64,000 nt of DNA from Actinoallomurus purpureus. Its GTDB lineage: Bacteria > Actinomycetota > Actinomycetes > Streptosporangiales > Streptosporangiaceae. Each line of letters starts with the position of its first letter. Position 1 is the first letter of the stretch. The notes under the pieces are model-generated. The model was not told the DNA's origin. It made no database searches and saw only the letters and a list, made by a program, of their open reading frames with translations. Location: assembly GCF_024055795.1 (NCBI RefSeq), contig NZ_JAMXMY010000009.1, positions 124,001 to 188,000 on the forward strand, given 5' to 3'. Shown piece by piece: positions 44,171 to 51,899 of the stretch. Both the position numbers and the translations under genes were made by a program.

Positions 44171-45523
44171 ATGAAACTCAGCCGACTGATCCCCGCCGCG
44201 GTTGCGACGCTGACCCTCCCGCTCGCCGCCGCATGCTCGTCGAACGGCGGCAGCGGAGGCGCGTACACGGTCAACTGGTGGACGTGGGATGAGCACCAGG
44301 CCGCCGCCTACCAGCAGTGCGTGCCGGCCTTCGAGAAGGCCAATCCGGGTATCACGGTGAAGATCTCGCAATATGACTCCACCGACTACTTCACCAAGCT
44401 CACGGCCGACTTCGTCGCGGGTAACGCGCCGGACGCGTTCATGAACAGCGTCCAGTACTTCCCCACCTATGCTAACCAGCACGCACTCGAGCCGTTGAAC
44501 CCGCACCTCTCCGCTAATGGCCTTCAGCAATTCAGTGAGGGCGTCGACATTTGGAAGGGCAAGGACGGCGAACAGTACGGGCTGCCGATGGACTGGGCCA
44601 CCTCGGGCCTGTACTACGACAAGGGCGCGATCGCGAAGGCCGGGTATACCGACAAGGATATCCAGAACATGACCTGGAACCCCGGCAACGGTGGCACTTT
44701 CGAGAAGATCGCTGCACATCTGACAATCGACGACCACGGGGTACGCGGCGACCAACCCGGTTTCGACAGCAAGCACATCAAGGTCTATGGCTCCGGCGTG
44801 CTGGGGGCCGCCGACATGGTCGGCCAGACCTCGTGGTTCCCGTTCGCGGCCTCGACCGGCTGGACACAGGGCAATGACAAGCCGTGGGCCACGAAGTTCA
44901 ACTTCACCGACCAGCGGTTCATCCAGTCCATGGACTGGATCAAGTCGATGGTCGCCAAGGGCTACGCCCCGGCATACAAGCAGTTCAATGTCGGTGGCCA
45001 GGCCAGCATCAGCGACAGCCAGCAGCTCGGCAGCGGCAAGGTGGCGATGACACTCGGAGGCTCCTGGGAAGCGGCCGCCTTCGCCAACCTCAAGGGCATC
45101 AAGGTCGGCCTGGCGCCGACCGTGCTCGGTGCCGTCGGCCGGCGGGCGTTCAGCAACGCCAACGGCAACGTGATATGGGCCGGTAGCAAGAACAAGAGCG
45201 GCACCTGGAAATGGATCAGCTACCAGGAGTCCGCCACCTGCCAGACCAAGGCGGCGTTGTACAACGCGTCGTTCTTCCCTTCGATAAACTCCGCGATGGA
45301 CGCGCTCGTCGCACAGCAGAAGAGCAAGGGAGTCGACCTGAGCGTCTACACCACCATGGCGAAGGATGGCGACCTCGTGCTGCAGGCGCCCTATGAGAAC
45401 GGCTCCGACATGCAGGCGAAGCTGACGCCGCTGTTCGAGGCCTACTTCGATGGCAGCAAGGGCGACGGCGTCTGGGCCACCGCGGAGCAGACGAGCAAGC
45501 AGGTCATCGCGGAGAACCAGTAG
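44171..45523 (+). CDS. Sugar ABC transporter substrate-binding lipoprotein
   Basis: A 450-residue extracytoplasmic binding protein. The N terminus MKLSRLIPAAVATLTLPLAA ends in AACSS, a lipobox-like site for Cys acylation. Family 1 solute-binding features follow: VNWWTWDEHQAAAYQQCVPA, APDAFMNSVQYFP, YGLPMDWATSGLYYDKGAIA. Expected ligands are galacto- or manno-oligosaccharides given the flanking glycosidases. A strong hairpin terminator follows at 45551. Confidence 0.92.
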   Translation: MKLSRLIPAAVATLTLPLAAACSSNGGSGGAYTVNWWTWDEHQAAAYQQCVPAFEKANPGITVKISQYDSTDYFTKLTADFVAGNAPDAFMNSVQYFPTYANQHALEPLNPHLSANGLQQFSEGVDIWKGKDGEQYGLPMDWATSGLYYDKGAIAKAGYTDKDIQNMTWNPGNGGTFEKIAAHLTIDDHGVRGDQPGFDSKHIKVYGSGVLGAADMVGQTSWFPFAASTGWTQGNDKPWATKFNFTDQRFIQSMDWIKSMVAKGYAPAYKQFNVGGQASISDSQQLGSGKVAMTLGGSWEAAAFANLKGIKVGLAPTVLGAVGRRAFSNANGNVIWAGSKNKSGTWKWISYQESATCQTKAALYNASFFPSINSAMDALVAQQKSKGVDLSVYTTMAKDGDLVLQAPYENGSDMQAKLTPLFEAYFDGSKGDGVWATAEQTSKQVIAENQ

Positions 45524-45550
45524 GAGGACGGCTATCCGCCCGCCTCTTAT

Positions 45551-45584
45551 GCGTGGGTGCCCGTCGTCAGCCGGGTACCCACGC
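45551..45584 (+). terminator. Terminator after the ABC transporter operon
   Basis: GCGTGGGTGCCCG (45551-45563) pairs with CGGGTACCCACGC (45572-45584) with one mismatch and an eight-base loop, followed by TTCTC. It lies 28 bases beyond the binding-protein stop and before the ROK gene, so the ROK gene probably has its own promoter. Confidence 0.7.
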
Positions 45585-45660
45585 TTCTCAGGATGGGAGG
45601 ATGTGACGATGCACCAGATCCGCGTGCGCGGCCCCGGGGGGCTTGTTGTGAGAGGCAGCG

Positions 45661-46863
45661 ATGTCCCAGGCGATCGATGAATCCGCCGGCGGCACCCATG
45701 CCCTCCGGCTCGCCACCCCGGCGGCTGTCGACGTGTTCACCCGGATCCTGACACACGGGCCCATCACGCGAATCGACATCACCCGCCAGACCGGTCTTTC
45801 ACAGGCGGCGGTGACCAAGGCGGTCACGCCCCTGATCGCACACGGGTTCGTCACCGACGCGGCGCCGGTCCGGGCCGCCGACGCCGCGCCGGGCCGTCCG
45901 GCACAGCCCCTGAGCGTCGTACCCGAGGCCATGCTCGCGCTCGGCGTGAAGATCAACGCCCATGAGATCATCGGCGTCGCGACGACCATGCGGGCGACGA
46001 TCCTGCACACCATCGATCGCCCGCTGGCCGACTGCGGCGTCACGACAGTGGTCGACAAGATCACTGATGTCGTCGCCGAGCTCGTGCACAGACTGGGCGC
46101 GGACGCCGCCAAAATCATCGGCATCGGTGTGTCCGCCTCGGGGGATGTCGACTCCCAGCGCGGCATCGTACGCAAGTCGCCGCTGCTGGGCTGGGCCGGT
46201 GTGCCGCTGGGGGAACTGCTGCAGACACGGCTCGAACAACCCGTTTTCATTGACGGCGATGTGCGGGCGTTGACGATCGCGGAGGAGTGGTTCGGCGTCG
46301 GCGTCGGTGTTGACTCGTTCGCGATCGTGACCATCGGGGCCGGTATCGGATGCGGGTTGTACGTCAATGGCGATGTCGTCTCCGGAGCCAATGGGGTGGC
46401 CGGCCAGATCGGTCATCTGCCATTCGGCCCGCACGACCGAATTTGCAGGTGCGGTCGGAGTGGTTGCGTTGAGACCGTCGCCTCGTCCAGCGCGATCCTC
46501 GCCGCGGTGCGTGACGGGCGCGGCGACCCCGAGCTGACGCTCGCTCAGGCCGTCGAGCTGGCCCGGGACGGCGATCCGGTCGCGTCCAGTGCTTTCGGCG
46601 AGGCGAGCAGGATCCTCGGAATGGCCATCGCCACCATGGTCAATCTGGTCGGCCCGGAGCTGGTGCTCGTCATGGGTGAGGCGGCTCCGGATTACGACGT
46701 CTACGAGACGCAGCTTCGGGAGTGCCTTGCCGAACACGCCTTCGGCGCCGCCGCGGATTGCCGCATCATCACGCGCGTACACCGGATGGACGCATGGGCG
46801 CGTGGGGCGGCTGCCTCGGTCATCCGTACTGCGGTGCACCAGCAGCTCCCACGTCGCGCGTAG
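45661..46863 (+). CDS. ROK family transcriptional regulator
   Basis: A 400-residue ROK repressor: N-terminal winged helix (ILTHGPITRIDITRQTGLSQ, then AAVTKAVTPLIAHGFV), a sugar-kinase-like domain with TIGAGIGCGLYVNGDVVSGA and GQIGHLPFG, and the zinc motif CRCGRSGCVE (C262, C264, C269). Such proteins repress sugar operons and are released by the sugar or its phosphate. It sits between the transporter and beta-mannosidase genes and probably controls the whole 39710-49372 locus. Confidence 0.9.
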   Translation: MSQAIDESAGGTHALRLATPAAVDVFTRILTHGPITRIDITRQTGLSQAAVTKAVTPLIAHGFVTDAAPVRAADAAPGRPAQPLSVVPEAMLALGVKINAHEIIGVATTMRATILHTIDRPLADCGVTTVVDKITDVVAELVHRLGADAAKIIGIGVSASGDVDSQRGIVRKSPLLGWAGVPLGELLQTRLEQPVFIDGDVRALTIAEEWFGVGVGVDSFAIVTIGAGIGCGLYVNGDVVSGANGVAGQIGHLPFGPHDRICRCGRSGCVETVASSSAILAAVRDGRGDPELTLAQAVELARDGDPVASSAFGEASRILGMAIATMVNLVGPELVLVMGEAAPDYDVYETQLRECLAEHAFGAAADCRIITRVHRMDAWARGAAASVIRTAVHQQLPRRA

Positions 46864-46875
46864 GCGCGGCGGGAA

Positions 46876-46900
46876 GGCCGGGGGCGCCGGCCGCCCGGCC
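46876..46900. terminator. GC-rich hairpin between convergent ROK and beta-mannosidase genes
   Basis: GGCCGGG (46876-46882) and CCCGGCC (46894-46900) form a stem in the 52-base gap between convergent stops, probably acting in both directions. Confidence 0.45.
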
Positions 46901-46915
46901 CGGTCGCGCGTACGG

Positions 46916-49372
46916 TCAACGTGTGCCCAGCACCAGATCGTTCGCGCTGCGCAGGATCGGGTACCGCAGCGCCGGCACCAGCCGTGCCGCGTCGACTCCC
47001 CGGACGATGATCTCCCGCTCGTCGCCCGGCAGCAGCGTGATCAGCATCGTGTCCGCCTGTGCCTGTGGTGCGATCTGATCGGCGAGGACGCTCAGGTCGC
47101 GTACGAGCACGTCCGCCTTCAGCCGTACGCGCGCACCGCCAGGGGCCGGCTCGACCGCGGTCACGAGGTTGGGCCGTGGGTAGTCGAAGTCCTTGTCCTC
47201 CACGAAGAACCACAGGGCGCGCCGTCCCGACTCGCTTTCGGCAACGACGAACTCGCGCCGTGGTGCGCCCGGTGTGCATACATCGGTGCTGAGGGCGAGA
47301 GCGTCCGCGTCGTGGCCCTTGGTGGCGACGCGTGCGTCCTGTCGCGCCAGGATGGTCCCGTCGACGTCCATCCGGCGGATGGCCACGGACTCCGACCAGC
47401 CCAGGCCCGAGTCGTCGACGGCGAACAGTTCAAGACCTGTGGCGCGCGGCTGGATCGTCAGCAGGCGTGGCGCGTACGCGTCCCGTAGCGCATACCACGC
47501 CGGCTTCAGTCGTTCCTCGCCGTCGACCACCGCCCAGGAGGTCACCGGCCAGCAGTCGTTGAGCTGCCAGACGACGGTGCCCATGTTGAGCGGCCGCAGG
47601 GACCGGAAGTGCTCGATGGCGTACGTGATCGCGCGTGCCTGGTTGATCTGCATGGCGAAGTGCCAGTCGGCCATGTCCGCGGGCTCGACGAAGTGTGGGG
47701 CCAGGCCGCGTGAGAGCTTGCCGTTGCCGTCGTAGGCCTTTTGATGATGCAGCACGCCGGGGGAGTCGGGGCGCAGTGGATCGTCGTGCACGGCGCCGAC
47801 CAGTGTGGACCACGCGGGCGGCCCCTGCCAGCCGAACTCGGCGACGAAGCGTGCCGGATAGTCGCGGTAGACGGAGTAGTCCTTCTCGTTCCAGGCGTCC
47901 CACAGATGCACCAGACCGCGCGAGGGATCGTTGTAGTACACCTCAGGGCTGCCGGAGTAGGGGCTGCCCGCCCAGTAGGAGCGAGTCGGATCCACCTGGG
48001 CGACGACCTTGGGCAGCACCGACAGGTAGTAGGTGTCTCCCCAGGGGCGGCCGTCGAGCCGCTCCTTCCAGTCCCAGTCGGTCCAGCCAAGGAAGGTCTC
48101 GTTGTTGCCGTTCCACAGGGCGAGGCTGGCATGGCTCATGAGGCGCTCGACGTTGTCGCGGGCCTCCAGCTCCACCTCGGAGAGCAGCGGCTCGTCCTCA
48201 CGATAGGGCGCACAGGCGAACAGGAAGTCCTGCCAGACCAGGATGCCGAGCTCGTCGCACGCGGTGTAAAAGTCGTCGCTTTCGTAGATACCCCCGCCCC
48301 AGACACGCAGCAGGTTGATGTTGGCGCCCCGAGCCTGTGCGAGCCGCCGGTCGATTCTGGCCCGGTCGACGCGGCTCGGAAAGCAGTCGTCCGGGATCCA
48401 GTTGGCGCCGCGGATCGGCACGTCGACGCCGTTGACACGGAAGACGAACGGGATACCGGCGTCGTCAGGTGTGGTGTCGACGGTCAGGGTACGGAAGCCG
48501 ATCCGCCGTTTCCACGAATCCAGTGGCTCGTGCTCGTCCGAGAGGCCGACTGCGAGGTCGTACAGCGGCTGCGGGCCGAGCTCGGCAGGCCACCACAGCT
48601 GCGGGTCGTCGACCTGGACCTCGATCAGGGCGCTGGTCTCGCCGCCGCGTACCGTCGCGGCGGCAGTGATCCCCGCGACGGTCGCCTCGACCCGCAGCGC
48701 GGCGGCATCGGAGGTCCGCTCGATGTCGACCTCCACGATGACGCTGCCGCGCCCGTCGGACACCGACACTGTCGGGCGCACGGCGGCCAGCCGTGCGGTC
48801 GACCAACGCTCTAGCCGCACCGGTCGCCAGATCCCGGAGGTGACGAGCGCGGGGCCCCAGTCCCAGCCGAAGTTGCAGGCCATCTTCCGCAGGTGGGTGA
48901 ACGGAGAGTAGACGTCGGGCAGCCCGTCCGCTGCGGCCTGCTCCGACGGGCCCCATGGCGACGCGAACTCGACCGAGAGCACGTTCGTGCCCACCCGGAG
49001 ATGGCCGGCCACCGGGAACCGGTATCGCCGGTGCATGTTCCGGGTCTGGGCGATTTGCCGCCCGTTGAGCGTGATGCTGCTGAGAGTGTCCAGGCCGTCG
49101 AAGACCAGGTCGACCCGCTCGTCGATCGGTCCGCTGACCTCGAACCGCGTGGTGTAACACCAGCCCGTGTGGCCGATCCACTCCAGCTCGGCCTCGTTGC
49201 TGTCCAGGTAGGGATCGGGGATCAGCCCGGCCGCCAGCAGGTCGGTATGTGCGGCACCGGGCACCGTCGCGGGAACCGGGAGTGCGTCGAGCACCCGGGC
49301 GTCGGAGCCGTCGCCCGGCGCGGTCGCCGTCAGGGTCCATCCGTCGTGCAGGAAGGTCGTGCGCTGCGCCAT
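46916..49372 (-). CDS. Beta-mannosidase, GH2 family
   Basis: An 818-residue GH2 glycosidase: N-terminal sugar-binding domain (WTLTATAPG, GAAHTDLLAAGLIPDPYLD), the Ig-like domain, and a catalytic barrel with acid/base E425 in LWNGNNETF and nucleophile E512 in VAEFGWQG. LIPDPYLDSNEAELEWIG is typical of beta-mannosidases. No signal peptide, so it is cytoplasmic. The ATG at 49372 has GGAG six bases upstream. With the GH36 enzyme it should degrade imported galactomanno-oligosaccharides to galactose and mannose. Confidence 0.93.
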   Translation of the reverse strand: MAQRTTFLHDGWTLTATAPGDGSDARVLDALPVPATVPGAAHTDLLAAGLIPDPYLDSNEAELEWIGHTGWCYTTRFEVSGPIDERVDLVFDGLDTLSSITLNGRQIAQTRNMHRRYRFPVAGHLRVGTNVLSVEFASPWGPSEQAAADGLPDVYSPFTHLRKMACNFGWDWGPALVTSGIWRPVRLERWSTARLAAVRPTVSVSDGRGSVIVEVDIERTSDAAALRVEATVAGITAAATVRGGETSALIEVQVDDPQLWWPAELGPQPLYDLAVGLSDEHEPLDSWKRRIGFRTLTVDTTPDDAGIPFVFRVNGVDVPIRGANWIPDDCFPSRVDRARIDRRLAQARGANINLLRVWGGGIYESDDFYTACDELGILVWQDFLFACAPYREDEPLLSEVELEARDNVERLMSHASLALWNGNNETFLGWTDWDWKERLDGRPWGDTYYLSVLPKVVAQVDPTRSYWAGSPYSGSPEVYYNDPSRGLVHLWDAWNEKDYSVYRDYPARFVAEFGWQGPPAWSTLVGAVHDDPLRPDSPGVLHHQKAYDGNGKLSRGLAPHFVEPADMADWHFAMQINQARAITYAIEHFRSLRPLNMGTVVWQLNDCWPVTSWAVVDGEERLKPAWYALRDAYAPRLLTIQPRATGLELFAVDDSGLGWSESVAIRRMDVDGTILARQDARVATKGHDADALALSTDVCTPGAPRREFVVAESESGRRALWFFVEDKDFDYPRPNLVTAVEPAPGGARVRLKADVLVRDLSVLADQIAPQAQADTMLITLLPGDEREIIVRGVDAARLVPALRYPILRSANDLVLGTR

Positions 49373-49541
49373 TGACGTCTCCAAGCCCGCTGCTCATCCA
49401 GGTCCACCGAAGACCTTATATAACTTTCTGCAGGAATGAAACCAGATGATGCTCTCCATGCATAGCCTGTGTACTGCAGCTTTCTGGCCTCGCCTCTTGT
49501 GGTGAGCTCGCATAAAAGTTGATAACATCAATTAAAGACTA

Positions 49542-49950
49542 CGGCGGCTGCGCTGGCACCGTAGTCTGATCGCCCGCAGGGGGACCTACCTACGCGGGCG
49601 CCCCGGTCGTCCCTCAAGACGGCCGGACATCCGTGCGGCAGTGTTGCGGATGGCTCGTGAGAGCCCGGCGTGGGGCTATGCGCGGATCAGCGGTGAACTC
49701 GCCGGAGCCGGCGTGCGGGTGCCGCCCAGCAGCGTCCGCGACATCCTCAAACACGCCGGCCTGGGGCCGGCTCCACGTCGCAACGGCCCGAGTTGAGGGC
49801 AGTTCCTGAAGGCACAGGCCGAGGGGATCATCGCCTGCGACCTGTTCCACGTCGACACCGTGTTCGGCAAGCGGATCTATGTGCTGTTCTTCATCGAACA
49901 CGCCACGAGGGTCGTGCACATCGCCGGTGCCACGGCGAACCCGACCGGTG
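49542..49950 (+). mobile_element. Transposase remnant (integrase-core family)
   Basis: One frame reads RLRWHRSLIARRG, RGRPGRPSRRPDIRAAVLRM, GYARISGELAGAGVRV and DILKHAGLGPAPRR, then a TGA, then [20 protein letters not shown] and [19 protein letters not shown]. It matches the transposase at 1-635 over about 135 residues. Both ends are lost and an in-frame stop interrupts it, so it is a dead copy. Confidence 0.8.
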
Positions 49951-50382
49951 TGTGTCGGGCCCCGAACTCGCCAATATGCGCCAGTTCAGACCGCAGCAGC
50001 CCAAGAAGGCTAAATAGTCCTTCATATCGCGGAATAGCCCTTGATCATATTAGGGGAGTTCGATGTCGGCGAGGTGGGCCCGCTAGCGCTCGATCGCGGT
50101 CGGCCGGAAGGTCGTCGTATCCCAGCTCGGGCTCGACCGATCCCGCTTCTGTTTGGCTGTTGCTTTGTGAGTCTTTACCTGCGCGGAAGACTCGCAGCAC
50201 CAAGTGGTAAGTATGCCACGACCTCCCGTGACTACATTCCGTCATGATAAAACTACGGAGTGTGAATGAAGTCAGAATAAAAAGCTAACCTCGCCTCGCC
50301 TGGAGTTAGAGCTGAATTTGAGCCAATTCGCCCGGCAATTGCCCGATGGCGACCGTTTTTTAGCGAAAGGAGCAGATGTCCA
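49951..50382. other. Gene-free, lower-GC stretch upstream of the degenerate RiPP cluster
   Basis: No supported gene. Base composition drops between about 50200 and 50370, as in the leader of the intact RiPP cluster, so it may keep the old promoter region of the second cluster. AAAGGAG near 50365 is the ribosome-binding site of the following fragment. Confidence 0.4.
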
Positions 50383-50524
50383 ATGCGCCCACGCTTGGGA
50401 ACCGATGTGGGTTTTATTGAATTGGAGGATGGGGGTGTGTATGTCCACGGCGATCTGGGGGCGTGCACGATCGTGGGAAAGCACGCCGGTGCGTGGATGT
50501 CGCGGTTGGCCTCGTATCTGACGC
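50383..50524 (+). pseudogene. Remnant of a second RRE partner protein (TbtF-like)
   Basis: From the ATG at 50383: MRPRLGTDVGFIELEDGG, HGDLGACTIVGKHAGAWMSR and LASYLT, clearly paralogous to the start of the 7459 gene. Homology ends abruptly near 50520, about residue 47, inside the RRE. The next bases belong to a dehydrogenase homologue in another frame. A deletion of several kilobases joined the two genes at a GCCGCCGCC-type microhomology. Confidence 0.8.
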
Positions 50525-50760
50525 GCCGCCGCCGCACTCATCCCGGCCGGCGACCCCTTGGCGGGGACAGGCCGGTTCGGTGATGCGTGGTACCGGCTCC
50601 AGCAGATCGAGACCGGGCTGGTCATCCACCGTGCCACCCTCGCCGCCACCGCCCTGGGCGCGACCGTCCGCATCCACTCCGAGGCCACCAGCCCCGCCAC
50701 CGACACCGCCCTCGGCCTGACCGGCACGCCGTGGCGGTCACTGAGCTTTTGCCCACACCA
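50525..50760 (+). pseudogene. Remnant of a second azoline dehydrogenase (C-terminal part)
   Basis: The frame reads AAALIPAGDPLAGTGRFGDA, WYRLQQIETGLVIHRATL and ATDTALGLTGTPWRSLSF, matching residues of about 460-540 of the 11101 gene. Then a small deletion shifts the end. No start codon belongs to it. The same frame runs on, open, into the third precursor gene (50858). Confidence 0.8.
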
Positions 50761-50857
50761 ACGTGCCGACGCGAACCACCCTGGCCGCGTCGGCCCGGCC
50801 GGGCGGGGCACACCGCCCACCGCCAACTCCAAAACACCCAGAAGGGAGGGAAAACCC

Positions 50858-51025
50858 ATGTCCACCGCCAGCGACCTGAACAACCTGCCTGTCGACTCCA
50901 TCGACGTGCTGCCCGCGGAATCACTGGAGGCCCTGGAAACCGGTCATGGCATGACCGAGACCGCCGCCTCCTGCGGCGGAATCGTGAACAGCTGCATCAA
51001 GGCCGAGTTCGACGAACTGGCCTGA
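50858..51025 (+). CDS. Thiopeptide/pyritide-like RiPP precursor peptide 3
   Basis: A 55-residue intact precursor paralogous to those at 6862 and 7172. The leader is MSTASDLNNLPVDSIDVLPA, then ESLEALETGHGMTETAAS; the core region is S38 C39 GGIVN S45 C46 followed by IKAEFDELA. Unlike the other two, it has Cys directly after the first core Ser, giving the S-C...S-C spacing of classical thiopeptides. GAAGGGAGGG precedes the ATG. It sits in a collapsed biosynthetic cluster, so it is either orphaned or modified in trans by the intact enzymes. Confidence 0.85.
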   Translation: MSTASDLNNLPVDSIDVLPAESLEALETGHGMTETAASCGGIVNSCIKAEFDELA

Positions 51026-51040
51026 CCGGATCACGCACAA

Positions 51041-51074
51041 GCGGGGACGCCCTGCTGTTACCGGGCGTCCCCGC
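51041..51074 (+). terminator. Hairpin after precursor 3
   Basis: GCGGGGACGCCC (51041-51052) and GGGCGTCCCCGC (51063-51074) pair perfectly around ten bases. It shares the GGGGACGCCC core and its position 15-16 bases after the stop codon with the hairpins behind precursors 1 and 2. Confidence 0.6.
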
Positions 51075-51112
51075 CCCACGGGGAATCGGGCACGAGCCGA
51101 TCGAGGGGTCGC

Positions 51113-51800
51113 ATGGAGGTGTTCGGGGTCCGGGTGGCCGGACTGACGGTCGAGGACCTGGGCCGACTGCGATGCGTGAGTGCCTGGGCGCTGGCTGAGG
51201 AGCTGATCGGTGAGGAGACATGGCTGGCAGCTGAGGGCTGGGCACTATCGGAGGTGCTGTATGAACTGATCGGGCGCGGAATCCCGCCCGAGGCCAAGGG
51301 ATCGCTGGTCGCGTTGCGGCGTGCGGTGCACGCGGGGCGGCGGCCACCGAACCAGGCACTGCAGTTCGTGCCGGACCAGATCGCGGCCCGAGTGGGGGCC
51401 TGGCTGGTGCGGCTGGAGCGCTGCGAGGAGCTCACGGCACGGCTTCCCGAGGTGCTGGCCGACGACGTGGCCGCCAGCATGCACGCTGCGGGTGTTGGCC
51501 GGTGATGAGGGATTTTGGCGTGGTCTGGCGTATGCCAGCCCGTGCCTGCGCGAGGCCGTAACCGTGCGGCTCAACCCGAGCGTGGACAACCGTGAAGGCC
51601 GGTGGTGGTTTCTGGGGCCCGGCCCACGCGAGGCCATCACCAGCATCCCGGACTCTCCCGCCGTACGAGAACTCCTCGCCCATGTCGGTGAGTGCGACCG
51701 CCTCGGGGCACTGGAGCAGGCCGCAGGCCAGGATCTGGTGCACCGAGCCTCGATGCGGGACTGATCGAGCGGTGCCGCCCGCCGCGTCCCGCGTAACCGG
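51113..51800 (+). pseudogene. Remnant of a second LanB-type dehydratase
   Basis: From the ATG at 51113 the frame reads MEVFGVRVAGLTVEDLGRLR onward, colinear with the 12808 gene to about residue 125. It then shifts frame near 51485 to LAGDEGFWRGLAYASP. That is fused directly to CLREAVTVRLNPSVDNREG, skipping about 90 residues present in the intact protein, and continues to GALEQAAG before decaying around 51800. A frameshift, an internal deletion and loss of the C-terminal two thirds make it non-functional. Confidence 0.8.
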
Positions 51801-51899
51801 CAACGGATACGACCTCTTCGACGACCCCGGCTTGCCCAGCGATCAGTGCCGGCTCAGGCATGCGACGGCGTCACCCGTTGGGGCCTGTTCGCCCATGTT

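Noticed and set aside
43223..45523. Single 766-codon frame spanning the second permease and binding protein
   Set aside because: The upstream part is out of frame with the permease; the true gene starts at 44171 with a lipoprotein signal sequence.
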